The notes under the pieces: model-generated
What the model was told of the DNA's origin: nothing
The model's database searches: none
What the model saw: only the letters and a program-made list of their open reading frames with translations
Translations under genes and position numbers: made by a program
In this document: positions 1 to 9,130 of the stretch, in pieces
Numbering within the stretch: position 1 is the first letter of the stretch
How the letters are laid out: each line of letters begins with the position of its first letter
Source: Bacteroidales bacterium
Lineage (GTDB): Bacteria > Bacteroidota > Bacteroidia > Bacteroidales > JAADJA01
Assembly (NCBI GenBank): GCA_020052415.1
Contig: JAGVPB010000040.1
Coordinates: forward strand, 1-64,000
Length of the DNA: 64,000 nucleotides
Direction of reading: 5' to 3'

Positions 1-1170
1 CCTGTTTCTTTAGTCGAAAGATATGATGTTGAAACAGGCACATGGGATACTCCCGGCAATTTGTCTGTTGCACGGCAATGGCCGACCTGTGTGGCCTGCG
101 GCACTAAAATATTTTTTGCAGGAGGATTGGACTATGATGCAAATGTTATCTTTAATACAATTGATATTCTGGATACGGAAACCGGAGAATGGACGGTTGA
201 ACAATTATCCGTTCCAAGGTTCGACTTAGCCGCAGTAAGTTATGGCAGCAAAGTTTTATTCGCAGGGGGATTTCAATTTCCTTACATTACTTTCAGTGTT
301 GTTGATATTTATGATGTCGAAACAGGAGAATGGACGACGGACAATCTTTCACAAAACAGGGGTGGCATTGCCCGTTCAGTGGTGGGCGACCAGGCTATCT
401 TTGCCGGAGGATCAGTGAACTCTTATACCACCTCCGACAGGGTAGATATATACAACTTTACCTCGGGCACCTGGACCACTGCTACGCTTTCACAGGCGAG
501 AATGTATGCCAGCGCTACAACGGTTGGGGATAAAGTACTGATTGCCGGGGGATGCATTGGTATGAATGATCCGTCGGAAATGGTGGATATTTATGATGCA
601 TCAGAAAATTCCTGGACAATCTCTAACCTTTCCATTCCCAGGTCATGGCTTGGGAATGCAGCAACAGTGAATGGTAAAGCCTATTTTGCTGGTGGTGGGA
701 TTTTTAGTTATGGATTTCATTCGCCTACCGACATCATTGATATTTACAACGGATCCAGCGGGACATGGTCATTGGGTTATTTGTTTGAGCCGCTGGTAAA
801 TCATGCGGTTGTAAGTTCCGGAGATTACCTGGTTATTGCCGGAGGTGTAAATGATGGAAATTTAAGGACTGCAATGGTTGAAATATTTTATGATCCTGAA
901 ACAGTAATCCCATCGCAATTAAATGAGGATTCTTTTTTCAACATTTTCCCCAATCCGGCCAAAGACAAAATTACCATTGACTTTCCTGATCAGGAATCTA
1001 TGATCAATGCAGTGTATTCGATCTATGGATCAGCCGGACAGGAAATGATCAGCGGGAAGCTGTTCAATACCAAATCCGACATTGATGTCAGCCATCTTGT
1101 CCCGGGCTTATATTTCCTTAAAGTTGAAAATAACGAAAATATAAGATTCACGAAATTCATTAAAAACTAA
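1..1170 (+). CDS. Kelch-type beta-propeller protein with T9SS sorting domain (5' end outside window)
   Basis: The frame is open from base 1, so the true start and signal peptide lie upstream. At least five kelch-like units of about 55-60 residues follow one another, each with the pattern VDIYD..TG.WT...LS..R followed by a V/VGDK..FAGG strand. The last ~80 residues (after EDSFFNIFPNPAKDKI) form a type IX secretion C-terminal sorting domain with the usual FPNP start, a central YSIYGSAGQE strand and a VPGLYFLKV end. The product is therefore predicted to be exported and attached to, or released from, the cell surface. The next gene encodes a close paralogue, so the pair looks like a tandem duplication. 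The ligand or function of the propeller cannot be told from sequence. Confidence is high for the architecture and low for the role. Confidence 0.9.
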   Translation, partial: PVSLVERYDVETGTWDTPGNLSVARQWPTCVACGTKIFFAGGLDYDANVIFNTIDILDTETGEWTVEQLSVPRFDLAAVSYGSKVLFAGGFQFPYITFSVVDIYDVETGEWTTDNLSQNRGGIARSVVGDQAIFAGGSVNSYTTSDRVDIYNFTSGTWTTATLSQARMYASATTVGDKVLIAGGCIGMNDPSEMVDIYDASENSWTISNLSIPRSWLGNAATVNGKAYFAGGGIFSYGFHSPTDIIDIYNGSSGTWSLGYLFEPLVNHAVVSSGDYLVIAGGVNDGNLRTAMVEIFYDPETVIPSQLNEDSFFNIFPNPAKDKITIDFPDQESMINAVYSIYGSAGQEMISGKLFNTKSDIDVSHLVPGLYFLKVENNENIRFTKFIKN

Positions 1171-1175
1171 AATAC

Positions 1176-1227
1176 TTATTCACGGGGTGACTTTCTGGCA
1201 CCAGCGGCACAGTCACCCCGTGAATAA
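1176..1227. terminator. Perfect 17-bp stem-loop between the two kelch genes
   Basis: The arms 1176-1192 and 1211-1227 (TTATTCACGGGGTGACT and its exact complement) are separated by an 18-nt loop. The hairpin sits six bases after the stop codon of the first kelch gene. It is followed by A-rich rather than T-rich sequence on the + strand, so it is not a textbook rho-independent terminator. It could end or stabilise the upstream transcript, or be a mobile palindrome. Single-arm relatives occur near 10084 and 14433. Confidence 0.5.
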
Positions 1228-1273
1228 AAAACAAGTTTCAGTAAATTCATTAAAAACTAAAAAAATTAATCCT

Positions 1274-4030
1274 ATGAAAAAGTTTACTTTCCTTTCAGCA
1301 ATTCTCCTCTGCACCGTTTGGATGGCTATCGGGCAGTGGACATACACCAATTTATCATCCCCCAAAAAGTTAATGGGTGTAGCAACCTTAGGAACAAAAG
1401 CCTACTTTGCCGGTGGACACAATGGTTCCACAGCATTGGCATTGGTTGAATCCTATGATGTAGAAACCGGCATATGGGCCAATATCGGCAATTTAAGTGT
1501 CGCAAGGCAAGCACCTTCTGGTGTAACATGCGGATCAAAACTCTTTTTTGGCGGTGGAGTCAGCGCTAATTTTAATACGGTTTATTCTACTGTAGATGTT
1601 TATGACACAGTATCAGGAACATGGACTGTCGCACAACTCTCAACTGCGAGATTTGATATTGCAGCTTTAAGCTATGGAAATAAAGTATTTTTTGCAGGTG
1701 GTTGCAATTATAATATTGTGTGTACGGATGTGGTTGATATTTATGATGTTTTAACCGGTACCTGGACCATCTCCAATCTATCTATTGCAAGAGCCGGCAT
1801 GGCTTATGCCGTTGTGGGTGACCTCGCTGTTTTTGCCGGAGGATTTGTTGATGGAGGTGGTATAAGCGATCAGGTGGATATTTACAATTTCACAACCAAT
1901 ACCTGGACAACGGCTACTCTTTCGGAGGCAAGGGTTTGGGCAAGTGCAGTTATCGTCGGGGACAAGGTTATCATCGCTGGCGGGATGAAGTACTTTCCTA
2001 ATGTACCGAGTAACAGGGTTGATATTTTCGATGCCTCAACAGGAACGTGGAGTACAGCTTCCCTTTTTGAACCCAGGTCGTGGCTATCCGCAGGCGCTGT
2101 CAATGGCAATGCCTATTTTGCCGGAGGCTCCAACGTTGCTAATGGTGGTGTACCCTATGACTTTTCAAATATCGTTGACATTTATAATGAAGCCGACAAT
2201 AGCTGGTCGGTTGATGTTCTTGCTACGCCTCGTCAAAGTCAGGGTCTGGCGGTTGGAGATTATTTTCTTGTAGCTGGCGGAAGCTGCGATGCCGGGATGC
2301 TTTCTTCCGTTGAAATACTTTACGCTCCTTACGTGCCGCACATCATCCACGTGCCCGGTGATTATCCAACAATACAGGCGGGTATAAATGCTGCTCATGA
2401 CAATGATACCGTGCTCGTTGCTGATTCCACTTATTACGAGAATATAAATTTCATTGGCAAACCCATACTCGTTGCCAGTGAATTCATTCTGGACGGTGAC
2501 ACTAATCACATTAATAATACAATTATTAACGGTAGCCAAGCGGTCAATCCAGATAAAAGCACGGTGATTACATTCGAAACCGGAGAAGATACTACCTCGG
2601 TTGTTTGTGGCTTTACCATAACACAGGGTAATGGAAACATTATTTCCGGCACTAATTTCAGGGCAGGAGGAGGCGTCTTTGTGGAGGGTTCAGGTTGTAA
2701 GCTTGAAAACAATTACATCGAATACAACCAAATGGTTGACGACAACTACACTTTAGGAGGAGGTATTTGTGCAGGAGGGCCGGTTGAACCTCTTCCGTGG
2801 ATTGTACTCCGAAATAACCGCATCAATCACAACACGGCCATAAGCAACAATGATCAGGGCTCGGGGGGTGGTATGGAGATTTATTATCCTCTGATTATGG
2901 AAGGCAACGAGATAGCTTACAACGAAGCCAAAGGCAGCAGCTTTGCTGTTGGTGGAGGTGCAAGACTGTTATCTAATTTTGGTCCTGTGGAATTAAATGT
3001 CAGAAGCAACTTATTTACAAACAACAAGGCTGAATCAACCGGATTGAATACAATACTAGTGATAAGCGGTGGAATTACCATAAACGGAGATGTCTCGGGA
3101 TATTTTTCAAATAACATTGTTTCGCAAAACATAAATATCACAGAAGGGGAAGTATTAAGTTATGGTCCTGGACTTTGTGTAGATGAGGCTTTTGCCGGCA
3201 ACCTGTATATAGAAAATAATTTTCTGATCAACAACAGCTTTGCCGGTGGAACGTGCATTGGCGGAGGTCTGAGTATTTACAATTCCAAGGGGTTTTTCTA
3301 TAACAATGTGATCATGGGTAATACAGCGACAAGTGGCGGCGGGATTGCCATTGAAGAAAATCTCTCTTTCAAGGTAATCCTGATAAACAACACGGTTTCT
3401 GGAAATGATGCATCCTCTGGTCCCGGATTATGGGCATCATCGGCAAAAGCAGTAGTGGTAAACACGATTATTTACAACAATACACCTACGGGAAGTAATA
3501 CAATATTTGAGGAAAACAGCGACCTTGAGGTGCACTACTCGGATATTGAAGGAGACGAAGTCTGGCCGGGCGAAGGCAACATAAATGAAGAACCACAATT
3601 CCAAAGCGATGGATACCATCTTGATGATCCGGGCTTGCTGTTAAATGCAGGTGTATCCTCAATAACTATTAGTGGTGTAACGTTCGAATGTCCGCCGTAT
3701 GACATTGACGGAGATTTGCGACCCTATTCATATACCCAACCTGAAATGGGAGTGGATGAAGTTCAGATTACGGAAGTTAATGAACCAACTTTAGCTAACA
3801 ACCACCTAATAGAATTATATCCCAATCCTGCAGATCAAATGGTGACAATTTCCATTAGGAATGGAGCAACCGTCAATGAAGTGAGCATCTATAACCAAAC
3901 AGGACAAAATGTTTACAGGGGAATGCCGGACGATAATGCGATTGATGTTTCAGAGCTTCAGCCGGGGGTTTACCTTATTGAAGTTTCTTGCGATCAGCAG
4001 AAGTACAGGGAAAAGTTAATCATTAAATAA
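1274..4030 (+). CDS. Kelch propeller plus right-handed beta-helix surface protein, T9SS sorted
   Basis: A secreted protein of 918 residues. The start at 1274 is chosen because it opens a clear signal peptide (MKKFTFLSAILLCTVWMAIG); the frame is open further upstream but that part runs through the hairpin. Residues ~25-350 are kelch-like units closely resembling the upstream gene (VDIYD..TGTWT, R.....V.GDK..FAGG). Around residue 360 a HVPGDYPTIQAGINAA motif begins a right-handed parallel beta-helix of the kind seen in pectate-lyase-like and PbH1 proteins, with many N-N and GGG turns up to about residue 810. The final ~80 residues are a T9SS type A domain (LYPNPADQMVTI ... LQPGVYLIEV). The fusion suggests duplication of the neighbour's propeller followed by gain of a beta-helix. 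No catalytic residues are evident, so adhesion or glycan binding is as plausible as enzymatic activity. Confidence 0.9.
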   Translation: MKKFTFLSAILLCTVWMAIGQWTYTNLSSPKKLMGVATLGTKAYFAGGHNGSTALALVESYDVETGIWANIGNLSVARQAPSGVTCGSKLFFGGGVSANFNTVYSTVDVYDTVSGTWTVAQLSTARFDIAALSYGNKVFFAGGCNYNIVCTDVVDIYDVLTGTWTISNLSIARAGMAYAVVGDLAVFAGGFVDGGGISDQVDIYNFTTNTWTTATLSEARVWASAVIVGDKVIIAGGMKYFPNVPSNRVDIFDASTGTWSTASLFEPRSWLSAGAVNGNAYFAGGSNVANGGVPYDFSNIVDIYNEADNSWSVDVLATPRQSQGLAVGDYFLVAGGSCDAGMLSSVEILYAPYVPHIIHVPGDYPTIQAGINAAHDNDTVLVADSTYYENINFIGKPILVASEFILDGDTNHINNTIINGSQAVNPDKSTVITFETGEDTTSVVCGFTITQGNGNIISGTNFRAGGGVFVEGSGCKLENNYIEYNQMVDDNYTLGGGICAGGPVEPLPWIVLRNNRINHNTAISNNDQGSGGGMEIYYPLIMEGNEIAYNEAKGSSFAVGGGARLLSNFGPVELNVRSNLFTNNKAESTGLNTILVISGGITINGDVSGYFSNNIVSQNINITEGEVLSYGPGLCVDEAFAGNLYIENNFLINNSFAGGTCIGGGLSIYNSKGFFYNNVIMGNTATSGGGIAIEENLSFKVILINNTVSGNDASSGPGLWASSAKAVVVNTIIYNNTPTGSNTIFEENSDLEVHYSDIEGDEVWPGEGNINEEPQFQSDGYHLDDPGLLLNAGVSSITISGVTFECPPYDIDGDLRPYSYTQPEMGVDEVQITEVNEPTLANNHLIELYPNPADQMVTISIRNGATVNEVSIYNQTGQNVYRGMPDDNAIDVSELQPGVYLIEVSCDQQKYREKLIIK

Positions 4031-4050
4031 ATAAAATTATGAACCCAACC

Positions 4051-4150
4051 TTCATTGCGATCCCGCCCTTTCGGCGGGAGAAGCAATCTGCAAAAGGGAT
4101 GCACTACTCATAAGTTACAGATTGCTTCGTCGTGCCTCCTCGCAATGACG
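4051..4150. repeat. Palindromic repeat, family 1 (ATTGCGA...GCAATCTG), copy a
   Basis: Terminal inverted repeats (TTCATTGCGA and CTCGCAATGACG) enclose a second inverted pair (GAAGCAATCTG and CAGATTGCTTCG). The left part carries an extra small hairpin, CCCGCCCTTTCGGCGGG. It lies 20 bp after the kelch/beta-helix gene. Confidence 0.85.
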
Positions 4151-4160
4151 GAATGGAACA

Positions 4161-4303
4161 CGTCATTGCGAAAAGCAGGAGGGGATGGCATGAAAGGCAG
4201 GACTTTGAGGCAATCTGTTACTAGGACACAGGTGTTATATTTATAAGCAGATTGCTTCAGAACGCCTCCGCACCTATCCGACATTTGGTTCTTCGCAATG
4301 ACC
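4161..4303. repeat. Palindromic repeat, family 1, copy b
   Basis: Has CGTCATTGCG at the left and TTCGCAATGACC at the right, with internal GGCAATCTGTTA and AGCAGATTGCTTC arms. It ends 15 bp before the start codon of the subtilase gene, so the promoter or leader of that gene must lie in or beside the repeat. Confidence 0.8.
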
Positions 4304-4318
4304 GTAATAAATAGAGCA

Positions 4319-7300
4319 ATGAAAACAATAACAAAAGTTTTGATGATCGTTTTAGCCATGACTGCTACTGGTCTGGCTGTACAGGGACAGAGTGCTTCGT
4401 CCAGAACCGACTCAGGTGAAACCTCTGTTTGTGAATATAATAATTCGAAATTTCTGACCTCTGAATGTGTGCAGGGAGTGATCACTGTGAAGCTGAAAAA
4501 AGGAGTCGGTGAATTTGGAAAACAAACAGGAACGGTGCAATTCGAAATTCAATCACTGGATGACAAGGTTGCTGCTTATCAGGTGAACAAGTTGGAAAAA
4601 CGGTTCCCGTACAATCCGGCTAAATTGAGGTCCGATTTGCCAGACCTTTCGCGCATCTATAAAATTTCTTTTCCTGAAAACCATCTGGTGAACGAGGTAG
4701 CAGCAGCATTCTCCTCCGACCCCAATGTGGAATATGCAGAACCTATCACCGTCGGACACTTTGCAGAAATACCGAATGACGTCTTGTATGCGCAGATGCA
4801 ACACCTCCCTCAAATTCATGCTCCGGAGGCCTGGGACATCCATAAAGGTGAAAACGGGACTGAAGAAATCGTGATTGCCATCAATGATACCGGGGTGGAC
4901 TGGGATCATGAAGACTTACAAAGCAACATCTGGCAAAACCTGGCTGAAGATGCCGATGCTGACGGCCATACTATGGAGTTTACCGGAACACAGTGGGTGC
5001 TCGACCCCGGTGATCTTAACGGTGTGGATGATGATGGTAATGGTTTCACCGATGACCTGCTTGGCTGGAATTTTATTACAAATAACGGCGATCCCAATCC
5101 CATCCCGGGTAATTCCTTTTACGATCATGGTACGCACTGTGCCGGCATTGCCGCTGGTGCAACTAACAACGGAACAGGCATTGCCAGTATAAGCTGGAAT
5201 GTGAAAGTCATGGGAATTTGTGCCGATGCGAACAACTCTCTCCCTTACGGATATGATGGGATTGTCTATGCTGCAGAAAACGGAGCGGATATCATTTCCA
5301 ATAGTTGGGGAGGTACCGGTTTTTCCCAGGCCAACCAGGAAGTAGTTAATTATGCGACTGGTTTAGGAAGTATTGTTTTAGGCGCTGCACATAATCAGGA
5401 TAATACATTATTAATTTATCCTGCCTGCTACCAGGAAGTCATCTCCGTTGCCTCCGTCAGTGTTGATGACACAAAAGCTCCCTATTCCAATTACAATATT
5501 GCAGTTGATATTTCGGCACCCGGAGGAGGCATGGATCCCGGTATACTGAGTACTATTCCTAATAACGAATATGCATACTTTCAGGGTACTTCGATGGCAA
5601 CGCCGCTGGTTGCCGGTTGCCTGGGGTTGCTTAAATCGTACCAGCCCGATTGGCCGAACGATCAACTCATCACCCAGGTACTTGGAACGGCAGATAACAT
5701 TGATTCACTCAATCCGAATTACATCAACATGCTGGGAACGGGCAGGGTAAATGCCTACCGTATGCTTGCAGAGGAAGATGTGTTGCCTTTTCTGAAGATG
5801 GAGTTACTTTCAGTTACTCCCGAAGATGCTAACGGAAACGGCATCAACGAGCAAGGTGAAAATGTGATGCTGAGTTTCGAACTAAAAAATTATGCACAGG
5901 GTTTGGGCACTGAAAATGTGAGCGTTTCAATTACGACTGATGATCCTGAAATTAATATCATCAATGGATCGTGCAACGTATACTTTCCGTCTGATTCTTC
6001 ATTTAGCATTGAAGATCAATTTCAGATACAGGTTGGAGCAAATGCAAGCTCTCATCTTGCTTACCTGACACTTCATTTTGAAAGTGATGGTCCAATCCTC
6101 ATGGGTCAGGATATTATTTTCTACGTTTTGGTTGCCCCTTCCGGGATATTTGTTTTTGAAGGCGAAGAAAATGGTCAGGATTACAGCGGCACCTTAATAA
6201 CCGGCTTTCTTGATCATCTCGGTTATAATTACACTTATGCCAATAACTATCCTTCATTGCTCGGATTTGAAACCGTATTCCTTTCTCATGGGAATTTCGG
6301 CCAATATATGGATAAAGGTACAGAGTTTACCAACAGCAATGCACTGGCGGTGCAGGAATACCTTGAAAGCGGAGGGAATCTGTATATCGAGATGGGGGGT
6401 ATGTTTTATAAGATGACCTCTTCCCAATATCCGAATATACCAGCTATGAAGCTATTGTTTGGAGTGAACTCCGCCATGCTGTACAATAATGAAAATCCGA
6501 TTGATACACTGCTGGGAGTTGAAAATGCACCAACCGAAGGAATGCTATTTGCCGGATCGGATCAGCTTTACAACTGGCATATTGACAAGCTGACACCAAA
6601 ACCCGGCGCCGTCATTCCATTTGTTGAACAGGATTACGGCAATGTTGCCATCATGTATGATGGATCATCAGCTTATGGCCAAAAAACTTTTTACATGGGT
6701 TATTCATTGGCCGAACTCCGCGACAGGGATGCAACAAGTTCGAGGATCAATGTGTTGCTGAAAACCATGGAATTATTTGAGTATAATCTGCAGGGCTACA
6801 TTTTATCGAATTTTCTCACGGATAAAATATCTGGCGGATTGCCTCTCGAAGTTCAGTTTACCGATATTTCGCTCAGCGATCCGGCTTACCCCATACTTTC
6901 ATGGCAGTGGGATTTCGACAATGACGGAATAATAGATTCCGAAGAGCAGAATCCGGTTTGGATTTTTAATGAACCGGGTGATTACTCTGTCCGTCTGATT
7001 ACTTCGAACAGTCAACATTCCGACACCCTGGTTTCGGAAAACCTGATCACCGTGAATTCAGGATATCTTGTTTATGAAGGTGTTGAGAACGGTGATGACT
7101 ACAGCGGTTTTTTCATCCGAAATTATCTACAGGAGAATGCTTACACAGTTACTTACCGGAATGAATTTCCACAAAGTCTCGAGGGCTATTGGGCGGTCTT
7201 CCTGTCATTCGGAAACGGAGGTTCAGAAGGTACGGTGCTGAACGATGAAATGGCTGCTGCCCTCACGGATTACCTGGAAGACGGAGGATATGTTTACCTC

Positions 7301-7954
7301 GAAGGCGGAGATGCATTGGGCAACGATCAGGTGAACAATACACAGTTGTTGAATTTGTTTGGGCTTGTTGCATCCACAAATGGAACAGGCTCAAACGCGA
7401 TTGATGAACTGGAAGGAAAACCTACGGCCATCACCCATGATCTGGTCTTTACCGGCAACAACCAGGTTTCCAATGCATCCATTGATAAGTTTGCGCCTTC
7501 GGGCAACAGTACAACTGCATTTACTGAAAACGGATACGGCACTGTGGCTGTCCAGCAGTATAATCCCCTTGGCAGGCGGACATTTTGTTTTTCTTATTCA
7601 CTGGCAAATCTGACTGACGGCGAATATCCGCACACACGTGAGGAATTGCTGCACCGCATCCTTAACTTTTTTGAAATATACACCTCAGAACCTGATATCA
7701 TGCAATTCAATGATGATGAATTGAATATTTATCCAAATCCCTGCAGGCGGACAATTACTCTTATTTTCCCGGGATCAGCGAACAAGGGTGATTATTATAT
7801 ATCGATTATCGGACTGACGGGTCAGGAAATAATTCACAGACAGCTTTCAGTGGCCAAATCTCAAATTGATGTGAGCAATCTTGAGCCGGGATTGTATTTC
7901 ATTAAAGTAAATCAAGGTGATTCGACAAGATTTGCCAAATTCATCAGAAACTAA
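4319..7954 (+). CDS. Secreted subtilisin-like (S8) protease with PKD and duplicated C-terminal domains, T9SS sorted
   Basis: Serine endopeptidase of 1211 residues. The start at 4319 gives a clean signal peptide (MKTITKVLMIVLAMTATGLA); an in-frame ATG 21 bp upstream lies inside the palindromic repeat. Residues ~50-155 resemble an inhibitor I9-like propeptide. The S8 triad is complete: D200 (NDTGVDWDHED), H283 (DHGTHCAGIAAG) and S435 (GTSMATPLVAG), with the oxyanion Asn in SNSWGG. Beyond the protease come a beta-sandwich, a region starting FEGEENGQDYSG, a PKD domain (WQWDFDNDGIIDSE), a second related copy (YEGVENGDDYSG) and a T9SS domain (IYPNPCRRTITL ... LEPGLYFIKV). It probably acts at or outside the outer membrane on protein substrates. 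The repeated C-terminal unit is not assigned to a family here; it may be ThuA- or glutamine-amidotransferase-like. Confidence 0.92.
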   Translation: MKTITKVLMIVLAMTATGLAVQGQSASSRTDSGETSVCEYNNSKFLTSECVQGVITVKLKKGVGEFGKQTGTVQFEIQSLDDKVAAYQVNKLEKRFPYNPAKLRSDLPDLSRIYKISFPENHLVNEVAAAFSSDPNVEYAEPITVGHFAEIPNDVLYAQMQHLPQIHAPEAWDIHKGENGTEEIVIAINDTGVDWDHEDLQSNIWQNLAEDADADGHTMEFTGTQWVLDPGDLNGVDDDGNGFTDDLLGWNFITNNGDPNPIPGNSFYDHGTHCAGIAAGATNNGTGIASISWNVKVMGICADANNSLPYGYDGIVYAAENGADIISNSWGGTGFSQANQEVVNYATGLGSIVLGAAHNQDNTLLIYPACYQEVISVASVSVDDTKAPYSNYNIAVDISAPGGGMDPGILSTIPNNEYAYFQGTSMATPLVAGCLGLLKSYQPDWPNDQLITQVLGTADNIDSLNPNYINMLGTGRVNAYRMLAEEDVLPFLKMELLSVTPEDANGNGINEQGENVMLSFELKNYAQGLGTENVSVSITTDDPEINIINGSCNVYFPSDSSFSIEDQFQIQVGANASSHLAYLTLHFESDGPILMGQDIIFYVLVAPSGIFVFEGEENGQDYSGTLITGFLDHLGYNYTYANNYPSLLGFETVFLSHGNFGQYMDKGTEFTNSNALAVQEYLESGGNLYIEMGGMFYKMTSSQYPNIPAMKLLFGVNSAMLYNNENPIDTLLGVENAPTEGMLFAGSDQLYNWHIDKLTPKPGAVIPFVEQDYGNVAIMYDGSSAYGQKTFYMGYSLAELRDRDATSSRINVLLKTMELFEYNLQGYILSNFLTDKISGGLPLEVQFTDISLSDPAYPILSWQWDFDNDGIIDSEEQNPVWIFNEPGDYSVRLITSNSQHSDTLVSENLITVNSGYLVYEGVENGDDYSGFFIRNYLQENAYTVTYRNEFPQSLEGYWAVFLSFGNGGSEGTVLNDEMAAALTDYLEDGGYVYLEGGDALGNDQVNNTQLLNLFGLVASTNGTGSNAIDELEGKPTAITHDLVFTGNNQVSNASIDKFAPSGNSTTAFTENGYGTVAVQQYNPLGRRTFCFSYSLANLTDGEYPHTREELLHRILNFFEIYTSEPDIMQFNDDELNIYPNPCRRTITLIFPGSANKGDYYISIIGLTGQEIIHRQLSVAKSQIDVSNLEPGLYFIKVNQGDSTRFAKFIRN

Positions 7955-8033
7955 AACTCAAATCTTCGAACATCAAACTTTGAACTTTGAACAACGGACT
8001 TTAAACTTTGAACATCGAACATTGAACTTTCTG
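7955..8033. repeat. Degenerate GAACTTT/GAACATC tandem tract
   Basis: Short units such as CTTTGAACTTTGAAC and CATCGAACATTGAACTTT repeat with variation and fill the whole gap between the subtilase stop and the next ATG. A similar tract occurs at about 47570-47600. It takes the place of a recognisable promoter. Confidence 0.6.
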
Positions 8034-8035
8034 CT

Positions 8036-8452
8036 ATGCTTCGAACTCTGATTATAGATGATGAACCTCATATTCGGGATACGCTCTCAAAGCTGCTGAC
8101 AATGTGCTGTCCGATGGTTGAATTGGTCGGAGAGGCATCAGGTATTGTATCCGGGATAGAAAAAATACTGGAAACAAATCCCGATCTTGTTTTTTTAGAT
8201 ATCAACCTTAAAGACGGAACCGGTTATGATCTTATTCATGCTTTACAGCCCCTTGATTTTAAAATAATCTTCATTTCTTGCTTTGATAGCAAAGCCATTC
8301 AGGCATTCAGGCTCAGCAGTATGGCTTATTTGCAAAAGCCGTTTAATCCGGTTGAGCTTATCGGAGCAATTAAACAGGTGGAGAATATGAAGGTGAAGGA
8401 ATTTGACCTTTGTCTTGAAGCACTGGAGGAAAATATGCGGGATGGCGACTAA
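8036..8452 (+). CDS. Receiver-only response regulator, LytTR domain lost
   Basis: A 138-residue CheY-like receiver with the acidic pair in LIIDDEPH, phospho-acceptor D55 (LVFLDINLKDGTG) and the conserved Lys in LQKPFNP. It is a paralogue of the full-length LytTR regulator at 9325 and aligns with it through the linker (FDLCLEALEENM against FNIQMKALEENL). It then stops at TAA, two bases before a palindromic repeat starts. The DNA-binding half is therefore missing, most simply because the repeat cluster displaced it. The receiver residues are intact, so it could still act as a phosphate sink or partner protein. The switch region reads FISCFD where the paralogue has FVTAYD. Without a LytTR domain it cannot act as a transcription factor in the usual way. 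Confidence 0.85.
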   Translation: MLRTLIIDDEPHIRDTLSKLLTMCCPMVELVGEASGIVSGIEKILETNPDLVFLDINLKDGTGYDLIHALQPLDFKIIFISCFDSKAIQAFRLSSMAYLQKPFNPVELIGAIKQVENMKVKEFDLCLEALEENMRDGD

Positions 8453-8454
8453 AA

Positions 8455-8564
8455 CGTCATTGCGAGTGGAATGAAATGGAGCGAAGCAATCTGTCAGTTG
8501 TAAAAAAGGCAGATTGCTTCGAAATGCCTTCCCACTGCCCTCCTTATGATTTCTCGCAATGACG
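8455..8564. repeat. Palindromic repeat, family 1, copy c
   Basis: Bounded by CGTCATTGCGAG and CTCGCAATGACG, with inner arms GAAGCAATCTG and CAGATTGCTTCG. It starts two bases after the stop codon of the truncated regulator. Its centre (CAGTTGTAAAAAAGGCAG) is the same as in copy f. Confidence 0.9.
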
Positions 8565-8574
8565 TTTGAGCGTC

Positions 8575-8685
8575 CGTCATTGCGAGCGGAATGCAATGGA
8601 GCGAAGCAATCTGTAAAAAGTAACCATAAGCAGATTGCTTCGAAATTCCATCCCACATTCCTTCCCTGTATTTCTCGCAATGACG
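8575..8685. repeat. Palindromic repeat, family 1, copy d
   Basis: Same terminal and internal inverted repeats as copy c, ten bases downstream. Its right half (AATTCCATCCCACATTCC) matches copy f. It lies just upstream of the GIY-YIG gene. Confidence 0.9.
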
Positions 8686-8720
8686 GTTTAATAAATAGAA
8701 ATATATTTGTAAAAAAACTC

Positions 8721-9023
8721 ATGAAAAAGGGAGGTTATATATACATACTAACGAACAAGAATAATACGGTCTTATATACAGGGGTGACGAATAACTTGAA
8801 CAGAAGAATTTATGAGCATAAAGAAAAGTTCATTAAAAATTCCTTTACTGCGAAATACAATGCAAGTAAACTGGTCTATTTTGAAACCTTTCAGGATATC
8901 GAGGTTGCCATTGCCAGGGAGAAACAATTAAAAGGTGGATCACGGGCAAAGAAAGAGGCATTAATTAACAGTATTAATCCAGAGTGGAAGGATTTGTATG
9001 ATGAAATAGATGTATTTATGTAA
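8721..9023 (+). CDS. Small GIY-YIG domain protein
   Basis: A 100-residue single-domain GIY-YIG endonuclease-like protein of the UPF0213/UvrC-N type. The first strand reads GGYIYILTNKNNTVLYTGVTNNLNRR (split as GGYIYIL and TVLYTGVTNNLNRRI), giving the Y-x-Y ... Y-x-G signature, the conserved Arg, and E33-region YEHKEK. The usual YFE and AIAREKQLKGGSR motifs follow. The start at 8721 is chosen because everything upstream in the frame is palindromic repeat. The gene is enclosed by two palindromic repeats on each side, which suggests the nuclease and the repeats travel or evolve together. Its target is unknown, and nicking or processing of the hairpins is only an inference. Confidence 0.88.
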   Translation: MKKGGYIYILTNKNNTVLYTGVTNNLNRRIYEHKEKFIKNSFTAKYNASKLVYFETFQDIEVAIAREKQLKGGSRAKKEALINSINPEWKDLYDEIDVFM

Positions 9024-9024
9024 T

Positions 9025-9120
9025 CGTCATTGCGAGCGAAGCAATCTGTTAAATGAAAGGAAAGGCAGATCGCTTTGAAATGCCTTCCCACTGCCCTCCT
9101 TATGATTTCTCGCAATGACG
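9025..9120. repeat. Palindromic repeat, family 1, copy e
   Basis: Begins two bases after the GIY-YIG stop codon. It is shorter at the left (CGTCATTGCGAGCGAAGCAATCTG runs directly), but its right half matches copy c (AATGCCTTCCCACTGCCC). Confidence 0.88.
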
Positions 9121-9130
9121 GTGTTGTAAT

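Noticed and set aside
4055-4246. 63-codon open frame on the + strand
   Set aside because: It consists of palindromic repeat sequence (copies a and b of family 1) and has no coding character.
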